Origin: Eublepharis macularius
Lineage: Eukaryota; Chordata; Lepidosauria; Squamata; Eublepharidae
Direction: 5' to 3'
DNA: 64,000 nucleotides
Assembly: GCF_028583425.1 (NCBI RefSeq)
Contig: NC_072801.1
Span: 9,444,001-9,508,000 of the forward strand
The position numbers and the translations under genes were made by a program. This document shows positions 1 through 10,575 of this stretch, piece by piece. The notes below the pieces were generated by a model. It was given only the letters and a program-made list of their open reading frames with translations, did not search any database and was not told the origin of the DNA. Each line of letters opens with the position of its first letter. Positions within the stretch are counted from its first letter, which is position 1.

Positions 1-271
1 TCCCCCAGGGAGTTGAAGGCAGCCTAGAGAAGAAAGCGATTGCTATATTGTAGGCAAAGAATGTTAACAAGGCTGCAGAGAGAAATCTCTTTTTAAAAGC
101 TGAAAAAGGGTATCTTCATAGTTTATGTTAGATCGGGGGTCTCCAACCTTTTTGATCCTGCAGGCACTTTTGGAATTCTGACACAGGGTGGTACATGCCA
201 CCGCAAAATGGCTGCCACAGAACATGGAAGCCAACCACAAAATGTCAGGAAGTGAAGTTATGCGTAGTTTT

Positions 272-512
272 AATAGTAAAGAGTCCAGTAGCACCTTTAA
301 GATGAACCAACTTTATTGTAGCCTAAGCTTGCGAGAACCACAGCTCTCTCCAGCAGATGCATCGTCAGATGAAGAGAGCTCTGATGAAGAAAGCTGTGGT
401 TCTCAAACGCTTATGCTACAATAAAGTTGGTTCGTCTTAAAGCTGCTACTGGACTCTTTACTATTTTGCAACTACAGACTAACATGGCTAACTCCTCTGG
501 ATCTATAGCTTT
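272..512. repeat. Palindromic pair of a lizard SINE
   Basis: Two copies of the same SINE segment meet tail to tail. The left arm carries the block 'cagtagcacctttaag' and the right arm carries its reverse complement, with the 'cagctctc' region at the centre. The same family recurs at 9,123, 29,740, 41,305 and 44,338. The outer right edge holds the 'ggatctatag' head. Orientation is not assigned because both strands are present. I do not see a clear polymerase III box, so the source RNA is unknown. Confidence 0.7.
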
Positions 513-811
513 AATATTAACTCTCACATTTCAGATAGAAGCTCTGCTTAATTGGGTGCTTTATAAAACTTATAAAATTTAAGCTCCTTGTGCTGTGGTG
601 GCAGGCAAAGTAACATTTTTCAAAATCTGATCTTGAATGGTTGATCAAAGCTCTGCTGGGCAAAAACCTCATTTGGCCCCACCCACTTTCTAAAAACACT
701 TGACAGGTGCCAGAAAAGGTGTCAACAGGCACGATGGTGGGGATTCCTGTGTTAAATGCAACCAAATTAAATGTACAACATGCTGGAAAATGATCAACTA
801 ATCTATGTGAA

Positions 812-1627
812 GGAATACTGAAGACTCCAGTAAAAATTGGTGGAAGGAACATGGACAATTTGAGATATGCAGATGACATCACATTACTGGCAGAAAAAAG
901 TGAAGACTTGAGACGACTACTGATGAAGGTTAAAGGAGAAAGCGCCAAAGCAGGATTACAGCTGAACATCAAGAAGACAAAAGTAATGACTACTGAGGAG
1001 TTACACAATTTTAAAGTTGACAATGAGGAAATTGAAATTGTCCAAGATTTCTATTCCTTGGCTCAATCATCAACCAACAGAGGGACAAAAATGAAGAAAT
1101 CAGAAGAAGATTGAGACTTGGAAGAGCAGCTGTGAGGGAGCTAGAGAAGACCTTTAAAGATAAAGATGTCTCTCTGGGAACCAAGATCAAGATAATCCAA
1201 ACTATGGTATTCCCCATTACGATGTATGGATATGAAAGTTGGACAGTGAAGACAGCTGACAGGAAAAAAACCTGATTCATTTGAATGTGGTGCTGGAGGA
1301 GAGTTTTGCATGGACAGTCAAAAAGACAAATAACTGGGTACCAGAACAAATCAATCCTGAATTCTCCCTAGAAGCTAAAATGACAAAACTGAGGCTATCA
1401 TACTTTGGTCACATTATGAGAAGACAAGATTCCCTGGAAAAGTCAATAATGCTAGGAAAAGTAGATGGCAGTAGAAAAAGAGGAAGACCTAAAACGAGAC
1501 TGCTTTGCTCAATAAAAGAAGCCACATCTGAGCAAGTCTGTTAATGATATGACACTTTGGAAGTCTTTCATTCATAGGGTCACCATAGGTTGGAGGCAAC
1601 TTGACAGCTCATAACACACACACACAC
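812..1627 (+). pseudogene. RTE/BovB-type LINE reverse transcriptase, 3' fragment
   Basis: Translation gives the RT block around the YADD motif (NLRYADDITLLAEKSEDLRR, about 849-911), followed by LNIKKTKVMTTEEL, and in another frame the C-terminal SYFGHIMRRQDSLEKS segment (about 1,399-1,446). These belong to the RTE/BovB clade common in squamates. The reading frame breaks between the segments (stop near 1,114) and the 5' part is missing, so this is a dead, 5'-truncated copy. It ends in the usual CA-rich tail near 1,610-1,627. A second, minus-strand copy of the same family lies at 54.3-54.8 kb. Confidence 0.85.
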
Positions 1628-1713
1628 TAGCTTCCTTCCTACCTTCTCAGGCCAGTGAGAGGGAGAGTTGGTTGGAGGCAACTTGACAGCTCGTAACACA
1701 CACACACACACAC
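1587..1713 (+). repeat. Duplicated BovB tail with two (CA)n runs
   Basis: The segment 'ggttggaggcaacttgacag' followed by a CA run occurs at about 1,588 and again at about 1,672, separated by roughly 45 bp of other sequence. It looks like a duplication of the LINE 3' tail or a second insertion into it. Confidence 0.7.
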
Positions 1714-2085
1714 TCACACACTCTGAAGACTGGGTCTTGTGCATGACAATTCCATTTCTACAGGTGCAAACTTCTCTTAAGTCAGGTGTGTTGCATGAAG
1801 CAAACTTGCATTCCTTTCCATAAACCAACCCTGTCTCTAGGTGGGGAGCTTCAGTACTGCATATCCAAGGCTCTTGCTTGGCAAACAGAGGGCACACCCA
1901 CGCGGGTGGTCCAAGCCATCCCAGCTCCCTCATAATAGTTCGACTCAAGGCAAGAAAGCAAAGAGGCATCCAAAAAAGCAGCAACCGGGATGCACTGCTG
2001 CACTCCCTTGGTACAATGCTATAGCAACTGCCTCTCTGGACCAACTCTCCCTCTCACTGGCCTGAGAAGGTAGGAAGGAAGCTAG
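1628..2085. repeat. 46 bp inverted repeat with 365 bp loop
   Basis: The stretch 1,628-1,673 (contains 'ttctcaggccagtgagaggg') reappears as its reverse complement at about 2,040-2,085, nearly without mismatch. The first arm interrupts the duplicated BovB tail. It may bound a small non-autonomous element; no target duplication was identified. Confidence 0.6.
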
Positions 2086-2108
2086 TAAATACAGAACAGT
2101 ACTAACAG

Positions 2109-2282
2109 CAGGGCTTTTTTTCAGGGGGAACGCAGGGGAACGGAGTTCCGGAACCTCTTGAAAATGGTCACATGGCTGGTGGCCCCGCCCCCTGATCGGG
2201 GGGGGGCACCAGCCATGTGACCACTTTCTCTGAGGGCAATCCACTGAGTTCCACCACCTCTTTTCCCAGAGAAAAAGCCCTG
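2109..2282. mobile_element. Short foldback DNA element (MITE-like)
   Basis: The ends 'cagggcttttttt' and 'gaaaaagccctg' are inverted. Inside, 'ggtcacatggctggtg' and 'caccagccatgtgacc' form a second, perfect palindrome. Length is 174 bp and nothing is encoded. Structure fits a non-autonomous cut-and-paste element; the superfamily is not assigned. Confidence 0.6.
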
Positions 2283-4188
2283 ACTAAGAGGAACTGCCTA
2301 GTCTGGCTCCTGCCTAAAAGCAACAAGGAAGAGAGAAACCTTTGGGAGGAACTATAGAGCAGCAGTACCAGGTAGGGCCCAGGGGAGCTGCTGGTCAGTG
2401 AATAAATGGTTTGTGGGTTGTATGCAGGTTTGCCTTAAGAGAGCAAAGGAATTTTATGCCTCCATAGCCAGAGACTTGCCTCAGGGCGCTTTTATCCTGT
2501 GATAGCAACAGCTATTTAAAGCAAGTAAGCCTATCCGAGATAAATCCCAAGCCTGGATTAGCTGTATCTTTTACCCTGTGTACCAGACTCACCTCTTAAT
2601 TCCAGGGTAATTTCCTCCATAATAAGCAGCAATAATGTCACACATTCATCTTACTCTCCAGAATTAACTCTCTTTGTCAAAGATCCTTTGTGGTTCAGAT
2701 GGTAAGAGTAAACTCTTCAAATGGCTAGGACAGGGCTAGAGATGCTGCAGATAGCAGCAGAAAAGCACTTACAGCTGTTACTGTGAGAAGTTGTCCCATC
2801 AGCACACAGACACCCTCCCTTGGGCGCAGGGGGACTGTGTTGGGGGGCAGAACTGCTTTTCCCGCTAGGCACTATCAGCTTGTTCCACACCGGAATGACA
2901 GAACACCGAAGATATAAGCATTAGCGGTAATGGCTGGTTGCAGAACGAAGAAACCATTTGGAAAGGCAAACAGAAGACGCAACAGTTCCGAGTAATGCAA
3001 AATTGAGGAGAAACTGAAATACCTGCAATATTTGCTTACTTGCTAAGTCTCAACTTTGCTACATAAAAAGGATTTCATATATTTTGGTGCATAACACAAC
3101 TGTTTATTGTTGCAAATTAGAATAAAAATAGATTTTATTCAAGCATTAATTATGGATATACTCAATAACAGATATACTCAATAATGGCAAGCTGCACCAT
3201 CTTAAAGTATTTTTTGTGAGTGAAAACAGGAATAAAAAGATTGGATAATATATGCTAAACATTAGGATAACAGAAGATTACATTTTCTGGGCCTAAACAC
3301 AATGTAGGCTCAACATCGTCTTGCATATATAAAAACGAACTCGTATTTCTAGAGAACTGTTGAGAACATTAATGTCCCTGTGATGGAAGTTACTAATTTT
3401 AGTATTAAGGACTGACATTAAGTCTGGATATTGAGACAAACTGCAGCTTTGAAGAATCAGAGGCACAGTTTGCCACTAAATACCGAATGCCAGGATCACC
3501 GTGGCCACCCAATCAGGCTGTCAGGGCTGTGACCCACAGCCCTTCCATCTTGCTTTCCTCCCCTGCTGTAAATTTCCAGTATTTGTTTTTGTCTGCAGGT
3601 TCCCAAGAGCAGCTGGATTCCCAAGACGGTCTTATCAAGAATGGCCGGCCGCAGTGACCTTGGAGCCATTACTTTCACGTTCTATCTTAGCTGGGCTAGC
3701 AAAGGGGGGGGGGCGGGAATTTGGAGGGTTTGATATACTGTTACTAACCCTAACATGTCATTCTTAACAAAAGTTCTGCGTACAGCCAAAGCTTCTCTTA
3801 GCCTTTGGATTATCTATGGACACTTGCATATTCTGAATATATATTCTCTCAATAAAGAATGTTTGACTCAAGAGACTTTGGATTTCTTGCTGCAAGGGGT
3901 GGGAGATGAAATTAGAGTACCCTGCCTTCCATAGACTGACACAGGCTCTGCCTTAGAGCTTCCTCAAAACAGCTGGTGGTTGGGGAAAAGCAGCTGCATT
4001 AGGGATACCTTCAATCTGAACCAGCGAGGCAGTGCTTATGTTCACAGTCAAGTCTCACAGTAACTGTCAAAAAAACTAGTCATCTGGAGCCACTAAACAT
4101 CATGTTGGAAGTACTAACACAGTTTCCCTTCATGAAGCAAAGATCCACTGCTTCTAATCCAATACTTGTGGATCTGCGTGGACTTCAT
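2283..4188. other. No gene recognised
   Basis: About 1.9 kb of AT-moderate unique-looking sequence. I see no conserved ORF, no splice-bounded exon with recognisable product and no clear repeat. A short G run (about 3,703-3,714) and a few short ORFs are present but unsupported. Confidence 0.5.
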
Positions 4189-4388
4189 AGAATCAGAGAG
4201 TGGGAAGGAGCCATACAGACCATCTAGTCCAACCCCCTGCCCAGTGCAGGATCAGCCTAAAGCATCTCTGACAAGTATTCATCCAGCCTCTTCTTGAAAA
4301 CTGCCAGTGAAGGGGAGCTCACCACCTCCCTAGGCAGCTGATTCCACTTTTGAACTACTCGGACCGTGAAAAAGTTCTTCCTAATATC

Positions 4389-5900
4389 CTACCTTTGTGC
4401 ATGTAGTTTTAGCCCATTGCTTCGCGTCCTACCCTCTGCTGCCAACTGGAACAGCTCCCTGCCCTCCTCCAAATGACAGCCTTTCAAATACTTAAAGAGA
4501 GCAATCATGTCCCCCCTCAACCTCCTCTTCTCCAAACTAAACATTCCCAAGGCCCTCAGCCTTTCCTCGTAGGGCTCAGTCTCCAGACCCCTGATCATCC
4601 TCGTTGCTCTCCTCTGCACCCTCTCGATTTTGTCCACATCCTTTTTGAAGTGAGGCCTCCAGAACTGCACACAATACTCCAGGTGTGGCCTGACCAAGGC
4701 AGTATAAAGAGGGGCTATGACCTCCTGCGATTTCGACGCTATGGCCCCTTTGATACAACCCAGGATTGAATTAGCCTTTTTTGCCACCGCATCACACTGA
4801 CTGCTCATATTCAGTTTACAGTCCACTCTTACCCCAAGATCCCTTTCACATATACTACTGCCCAGAAGTGTATCCCCCATCCAGAATTTGTGCTTCCCAT
4901 TTTTGTGGCCCAGATGTAATACTGTGCACTTGTCTTTGTTGAATTGCATCCTATTCACAGCTGCCCACTTCTCCAGAGTATTCAGATCTTGTTGAATTTT
5001 AATTCTATCTTCTTGGGTGTTTGCTACCGCTCCCAATTTGGTATCATCAGCAAATTTAATGAGCAGCCCTTCCACTCCTTCATCCAGATCATTGATAAAA
5101 ATATTGAAAAGTACTGGGCCCAAAACCGAGCCCTGCGGCACCCCACTGGACACCTCCCTCCAATCTGATGAAACGCCGTTGACCACCACTCTTTGAGTGC
5201 GGTCCTCCAACCAGTTCCGTATCCACCAAACTGTCCTATAGTCTACTCCACAGTCTTCCAGTTTGCCCATCAGAATGTCATGGGGGACCTTATCAAAAGC
5301 TTTACTGAAATCCAGATAAATCACGTCAACAGAGTTCCCCCGATCCAGTAAGCTGGTCACTCGATCAAAGAAGGAAACCAGGTTGGTCTGGCAAGATCTG
5401 TTAGGAACAAAACCATGCTGACTTCCCCGGATCACTGAGCGGTCCTTCAGATGCTTACAGACTGATCCCTTTAAAATCTGTTCTAATATCTTCCCAGCAA
5501 CAGAAGTCAGACTGACCGGCCTGTAGTTTCCCGGGTCATCCTTCCTCCCTTTCTTAAAGATTGGGATAACATTCGCTCTTCTCCAATCTTGTGGCACATC
5601 CCCAGTCCTCCAGGAGGCCTTGAAGATGACGGACAGGGGTTCTGCAAGTTCTCTGGAAAGTTCTTTCAGCACTCTTGGGTGCACCCCATCCAGCCCAGGG
5701 GATTTGTATTCATCCAGTGCAGCCAGATGCCTCTCCACTACCTCCCTGTCAATGTCAATTAGCCACTCAGGTGTCCTGCCACATTTTCTACTATCTCTAG
5801 ATGTGCCTGAGTTCTTCAGGGAGAAAACAGAGGCAAAAAAGTCATTAAGCCTGTCTGCTTTTTCTCTGTCCTGCATCAGAGTTTCTCCATCTACTCCCAA
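4389..5900 (-). pseudogene. CR1 reverse transcriptase reading frame (503 codons)
   Basis: This is the longest open frame in the window outside the satellite. It codes for the RT domain of CR1 ORF2, an RNA-dependent DNA polymerase that primes on nicked target DNA. The fingers, palm and thumb blocks are all present and the palm motif FADD is intact. The frame ends early at about 4,389 compared with a full CR1 ORF2, whose last part continues in a broken frame to about 4,250 (FFTVRVVQKWNQLPREVV). The start codon here is only the first Met after a frame break, not a real start. Confidence 0.9.
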
Positions 5901-6715
5901 CAGTGGTCCAATTGCCTCTTTTACCTTGCATTTGCTTCTTACGTATCTAGAATTTTTTCTTATTGTAGCGAGCCCTCCTGGCCAGACCCAGCTCGTACTG
6001 AGCTTCGGCCTCTCTGATGGCTGATCTGCAGTACCTAGTAACCCTCATATACTCCTCTTTAGAGATCTGTCCTTCTCTCCATTTCCTGAACATTTCCTTT
6101 TTCTCCCTTAGCTTATTCTGGAGCTCTCTGTGCATCCACATTGGTTTCTTGGAGCCCTTACCATGTTTCCGTCTTGCTGGGATAGTGAGGGCTTGAGCTT
6201 GCAAAAGCTTGTGTTTGAGAATGGCCCACCCTTCACTTGCTCCTTTCCCTTCCAGCACACTCCCCCATGGAATGACTCTCATCAAACCTCTGAGTTCATC
6301 GAAGTTGGCCCTACGAAAATCTAACCGACACGTCTGGCTATGAACTTCCTTGGCTCCCCACAGCAACTGGAATTCAAGAAGGACATAGTCACTTCCCCCT
6401 AAGGTCCCCACCACCTTCATCTCATCTACCAATTCTTCCCTGTTGGTTAATATCAAGTCTAGTATGGCCGAACCCCTTGTAGCTTCCTCCACCTTTTGAA
6501 AAAGGAAGTTATCGGCCAGGCAAGTCAGGAAATTGCGTGATTCATGACGCTTTGCTGAGCCTGTCTCCCAGCACACATCGGGGAAGTTGAAGTCACCCAT
6601 AATTACAAGGTTCTGATGTCTGGATACTCTGCCAATCTGTTCAAAGAGGGCAACATCCGTTTCTTCTCACTGGTGAGGTGGTCTGTAGCAGACTCCAACA
6701 ATAATACCCTTTGTC

Positions 6716-6948
6716 GATGTATTGTCGAAGGCTTTCACGGCCGGAGAACGATGGTTGTTGTGGGTTTTCCGGGCTGTATTGCCGTGGTCTTGGCATTGTA
6801 GTTCCTGACGTTTCTGTTCCTGTGACACTGAGAGATCTCTGTCTTTTGGTGCTACACCTCTGAAGATGCCAGCCACAGCTGCTAGCGAAACGTCAGGAAC
6901 TACAATGCCAAGACCACGGCAATACAGCCCGGAAAACCCACAACAACC
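6716..6948. mobile_element. Foldback element inserted in CR1, 13 bp target duplication
   Basis: The CR1 copy is interrupted here. The 13 bases 'aataccctttgtc' occur on both sides (6,703-6,715 and 6,949-6,961). The insert has long inverted arms: 'gttgttgtgggttttccggg' (from about 6,753) returns as its complement at the right end, and the arms extend about 65 bp to a loop near 6,840. It codes for nothing. A 13 bp duplication is longer than most DNA transposons make and is more like target-primed insertion. Confidence 0.8.
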
Positions 6949-7079
6949 AATACCCTTTGTCCTTCCTCCCCTTATTTCTACCCATATGCTTTCCACCGGG
7001 CTGTCCGCCCCATTCTCCATAACTTCTTGACAATCAAGCCCTCTCCTCACACACAGAGAACTGAAGATCTGTACAAGTT

Positions 7080-8185
7080 GTCACATATTCAATCTGTTCC
7101 TTAATCATGTGTCTGTATGATGACACTGGCCCATTTGTTTAACATGAGGCAAAAGATGGAGGAATCTGAAGCAGCATAGAACAAAGAGGAATCAAAGAGT
7201 GCTTTTTAAAAAAGGCCTTGGCTCCTGTAGGGCAGGAAGCTTGCTTGGCAGGTCCCCAGAACACATGCCTGGAACAAAGACCTGAAGGTGTCCTGTAATC
7301 GACAACATATGAACGTACTCCCACACCCACTACATAAAGTCCCATCAAAAATTTTAGTTTTACCATACTGATTTGGAGGTGGGGGGAAGGTTACATTTTT
7401 TTACAGGTCTATATACCCCTAATTAGGAATAAGAAAGTGTGTCTCTACACAAGGCATCTTACATGGGGACACTCAAGTGACTTACTTTCTGTGTGGTCTT
7501 ATATTCAAGTGTGCTCTGTCTCCCTAGCAGTGCACGAGTAGCCACAATGGGACAACAAGGGTAAGATCTTTCGCTTGAGCATCCCTGTGTAAGACGTCTT
7601 GTGTAGAGAGACTCAAAGTACATTAGTTAAAAGAATACATTAGTGAGAGCCTTAAAGGGTCCTGGGTTAGGGCTGCATTATAAAAAGAGTCAAGACATGA
7701 AGAAATGGGGGAGATACAGAACTAATGCAGGAATTAGGTACACTGAGAAGGAGTTCTAGGAGCCCAAAGACGGAAGAGGAAGGGGTGTGTGCAATTTCTT
7801 ATGCATGTTTAAAAAACATGTTTAGGACAACTTGGTAAAGTAAGATGTTGTGGGGGGAGTAAGATGGGCAAACTTCTGGGGGAGGGGGGAATAAAGCCTC
7901 TCGTCCACCCTTCTGGGATTTTTAAATCCTGCACTGAAGAACCCTTTCCGAATTCCACACCCTCTCCTTGATATGCAGGAGATGCTGCGCTGCTGTTCTC
8001 CTGGGGGAAGGAAACCCTGTGCCTGAGCTCAGGGCCACTTCTTCTTATATGGCCCAGGCACACCCTTGGCTCTGACTTCACACAAAAATGATGTCAGGGC
8101 TAAGCCCTGGCACAAGTTATCTCTCTACCTACAGGATATAAAGATAAATCAAGACGGGGAGCTGTCTTTGTCTGTGGCAGTATAA
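7080..8185. other. No gene recognised
   Basis: No conserved coding segment or clear repeat was seen. A minus-strand ORF of 90 codons (7,809-8,081) shows no familiar motif and no splice context that I would trust. Confidence 0.45.
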
Positions 8186-8372
8186 AAGAGCAGGAGCCCA
8201 GTAGCACCTATAAGACTAACAAAATTTGTAGTAGGGTATGAGCTTTCGTGCGTCACAGCTCACTTCAGATACGTATCTGAAGAAGTGAGCTGTGACTCAC
8301 CAAAGCTCCTACCTGACCACAAATTTTGTTAGTCTTATAGGTGCTACTGGACTCCTGCTCTTTTCTACTGCT
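8186..8372. repeat. Palindromic SINE pair
   Basis: The block 'agtagcacctataagactaa' at about 8,202 returns as its reverse complement at about 8,327-8,346, and the arms meet near 8,275 around 'acgtatctgaag'. This is a relative of the 272-512 SINE with an 'aaaatttgt' core. A single right-hand arm of the same type sits at 14,976-15,076. Confidence 0.75.
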
Positions 8373-9122
8373 ATAGGACATAAAAGAGGCCAGTTACCAG
8401 GATCCCTTCAGGATGAGGTTATTCAGATAAATGGGCAGAACGTTGCAGACCAGATCAAACTTAATCCTCAGTTTCTTGATTTATTAGAGGCAAAAAGCAA
8501 GCAGATCCCCACCCGCCCAAAAAGCAGCCCCTTCTTTTCTTCTACAAAAATGAACGGCTGATATGTACTCCCATGGAACAGGAGGAAAAAGCTGCACTTG
8601 GGGACACTGCTCCAATAAAAGCCAAATTGATCCTCCATGTCCAAGAATAGTACTCAATTGCCACTGAAATGGATCCTCAGCAAGGGAGTGTACATCTGAG
8701 TGCATACGCACATACACAAACACCCCCCTTCTGCAATACACAAGCCTCCCTCACACACCTCGCCAGCCATCACAAGAATTTGTATTTTAGATTATAGAGA
8801 TCTTCCCACTGCAAGTACTTTATCATACCAGAACTTCAACATGTTGACAAGAGTGGCAAATGGGGAATAATGGAGTGGAGAGGATGTGAAAGTGCCACTG
8901 ATGAACTTGGCTGGGGACGGGGCTTTGCCCAGCCAACAAGCCCCAGGAGGCAAATTCAGGTGGTTCGAGAGACACAGGGAGGAAGGAGGGGATCTGGAAG
9001 GCTGAAGAAGGGAAGGGATTATGCTATGGAGGCAAAGTGTGCTGGGGCACTAGAGGGGATAAAGATCAAGGGCGTTTCTGCAATAGGTGATCCTCAAACA
9101 TGATAAGCACATACTTCATAAT
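8373..9122. other. No gene recognised
   Basis: A short open stretch on the plus strand (about 8,380-8,560) continues a reading frame out of the SINE and is not accepted as a gene. The rest shows no recognisable feature. Confidence 0.4.
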
Positions 9123-9281
9123 AGATCCAGAGGAGTTAGCTGTGTTAGTCTGCAGTTGCAAAATAGTAAAGTCCAGTAGCACCTTTAAGACTAACCAAAT
9201 TTATTGTAGCATAAGCTTTTGAGAACCACAGCTCTCTTCGTCAGATGGTTAGTCTTAAAGAACTCTTTACTATTTTGTATA
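9123..9281 (+). repeat. SINE copy with head, partly folded back
   Basis: Begins with 'gatccagaggagttagc', continues through 'agtccagtagcaccttta' and the 'agaaccacagctctc' tail, then a short complementary piece (9,246-9,281). It is the fullest plus-orientation head of the family also seen at 272-512 and 44,338-44,860. Confidence 0.75.
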
Positions 9282-9452
9282 CTTCACAATAACACCAGTC
9301 TGGCAGGACCGGACATCACATAAACGGCTGGGGAGAAAGATAGTAGCCAACTGTCCTTATTGGTGTGTGCGCACAGATGGATGCAAAGATACACTTGCCA
9401 AAGGAAGAGAAAGCAGCTCTCCACATATATTCACATATACATTTACACTGAT

Positions 9453-9478
9453 ACAATATATATATATATATATATATT
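9453..9478. repeat. (TA)n microsatellite
   Basis: About 12 TA units. Probably polymorphic. No other role visible. Confidence 0.9.
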
Positions 9479-9849
9479 GCACATATATGCTTGCCTTTAG
9501 ACACGCAGAGCTACGACGACACAGAGACGTTATTTACATGGACAGTCACTCATGTTAAAGATATCTATACACACGCCCACCCTAATGAATAGTTAAGCAG
9601 AGACAAATCCATATACACGTTAACATAATATTCTGTGTAAGGCCCGCATACCTCTGAATCGAAACACGCCCACATGAACGTACGGTTAGGGAAGCATGTG
9701 ACCTATCTATTAAATGCATACTTTTTATCATACAGATCCACAAAATGCATGCATATATGGTTACGCATAGGGAAGGGGGTATGCATGTCTTTGCAAAACG
9801 CGTGCATACACAGGCACGTTTTATACATTTTGCATGTCTTTTATTGGGG

Positions 9850-10400
9850 GGGGGGAAGGGATGGGAGGAGGCGGCCCCACCTGAGGCTCCCGCCCGAGAT
9901 ACCGAGAGGTCTCAGGTAAGGGGCCAGGAGCGGGGCTTCGGCGGGGGGCGGCGCAGCTGCGGTGGGCAGGCAGGCAGACTCACCGGTTAAGCGGCAAGGA
10001 AGCCGAGAGGGAGCCCCGCCGCGGGCGGCAGCTGGAGCGCCGGCGCCATCCTCCTCCGCTCCGCTTCGCCTCACCTGGCTCGGCCGCCCCCTCCCGCGGA
10101 AAGCGGCTCCGGCTCCCTCCGCCCGGCTTCCCGGCCGCGCAAAACGCCACCCGGCAGGCAAGGCGCCGAGGAGAAAGACCGGCCGGCCGCCGCGGCCAAT
10201 CAGCAGCCGCTCAAGCTCGCCGCACGCGCGCGCGCCCCCTCTCTCAGCCGCGCTGCTGCGGGGCTGGGGACACGCCCACTGCGCGGCAAGCCCCGCCCAC
10301 CGAGAAGGAAAGGCGGGGGGCGCCGGGGGAGCAGCCGCTGGCTCCGCCCCCTTCGGCAACCTGCAGGCGGTGGTTTGCGGTGTTAAAAGCGAGCCCCACC
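9850..10400. promoter_or_regulatory. CpG island, likely promoter
   Basis: This stretch is extremely GC-rich and dense in CpG, unlike everything around it (short CG runs near 10,222-10,234). It has a CCAAT box on the plus strand (about 10,195), GC boxes ('ccccgccc', about 10,292; 'ctccgccccc', about 10,344) and no TATA box. CpG islands of this kind normally hold transcription starts of housekeeping-type genes. A good splice donor on the minus strand (GTGAGT at 9,983-9,978) and one on the plus strand (GTAAGG at 9,916) both lie at its left edge, so the direction is not certain; minus fits better because the island lies upstream of that donor. Confidence 0.75.
9984..10180 (-). other. Candidate non-coding first exon of a leftward gene
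   Basis: On the minus strand the CpG island runs into AACCG followed by the donor GTGAGT at 9,983. A short upstream ORF in good Kozak context (AGGATGG, about 10,050) ends just before the donor, so the exon would be 5' UTR. The right-hand limit is a guess. No second exon was found in 0-9.8 kb, so the gene identity is unknown. Confidence 0.35.
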
Positions 10401-10433
10401 CCGAAAGGGGTTTCACGCGAGATTCAGTTGTAG

Positions 10434-10575
10434 GCTGCAGATCTGGGGAGGGAAGGAGATGGGGGGGGGCGCTGCAGATTTGGGTAGGCGGGAGATTTGA
10501 GGGGCTGCAGATTCGGGGAAGGAGAGAAATTGGGGGCTGCAGATTTGGGGAGGGGGAGATTTGGGGGGGGGCTAC
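10434..10575. repeat. G-rich tandem repeat beside the CpG island
   Basis: About four copies of a 35-38 bp unit beginning 'gctgcagatttgggg', with long G runs on the plus strand. The pattern could form G-quadruplexes. Confidence 0.75.

Larger units (their letters stand above)
4189..7079 (-). mobile_element. CR1 LINE, 5'-truncated, nearly complete ORF2
   Basis: This non-LTR retrotransposon copy holds, reading leftward, the end of an endonuclease domain (about 7,079-5,947; GDFNFPDVCW at about 6,597), then reverse transcriptase (5,900-4,389). RT motifs seen are ANVIPIFKKG, NYRPVSLTS, DVIYLDFSKAFDKVPH, SGVPQGSVLGP and the catalytic FADDTKL. The 3' tail (4,189-4,270) is the CR1 type with 'gggttggactagatggtctg'. 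There is a stop after the endonuclease part at about 5,949 and a frame change before 5,900, and the element is split by a 233 bp insertion at 6,716-6,948. It is therefore inactive but fairly young. Confidence 0.95.

Noticed and set aside
8292-8561. Plus-strand ORF continuing from a SINE (89 codons)
   Set aside because: It begins inside the SINE palindrome, and the part beyond (about 8,380-8,560) matches no domain I know and has no supported splice site.
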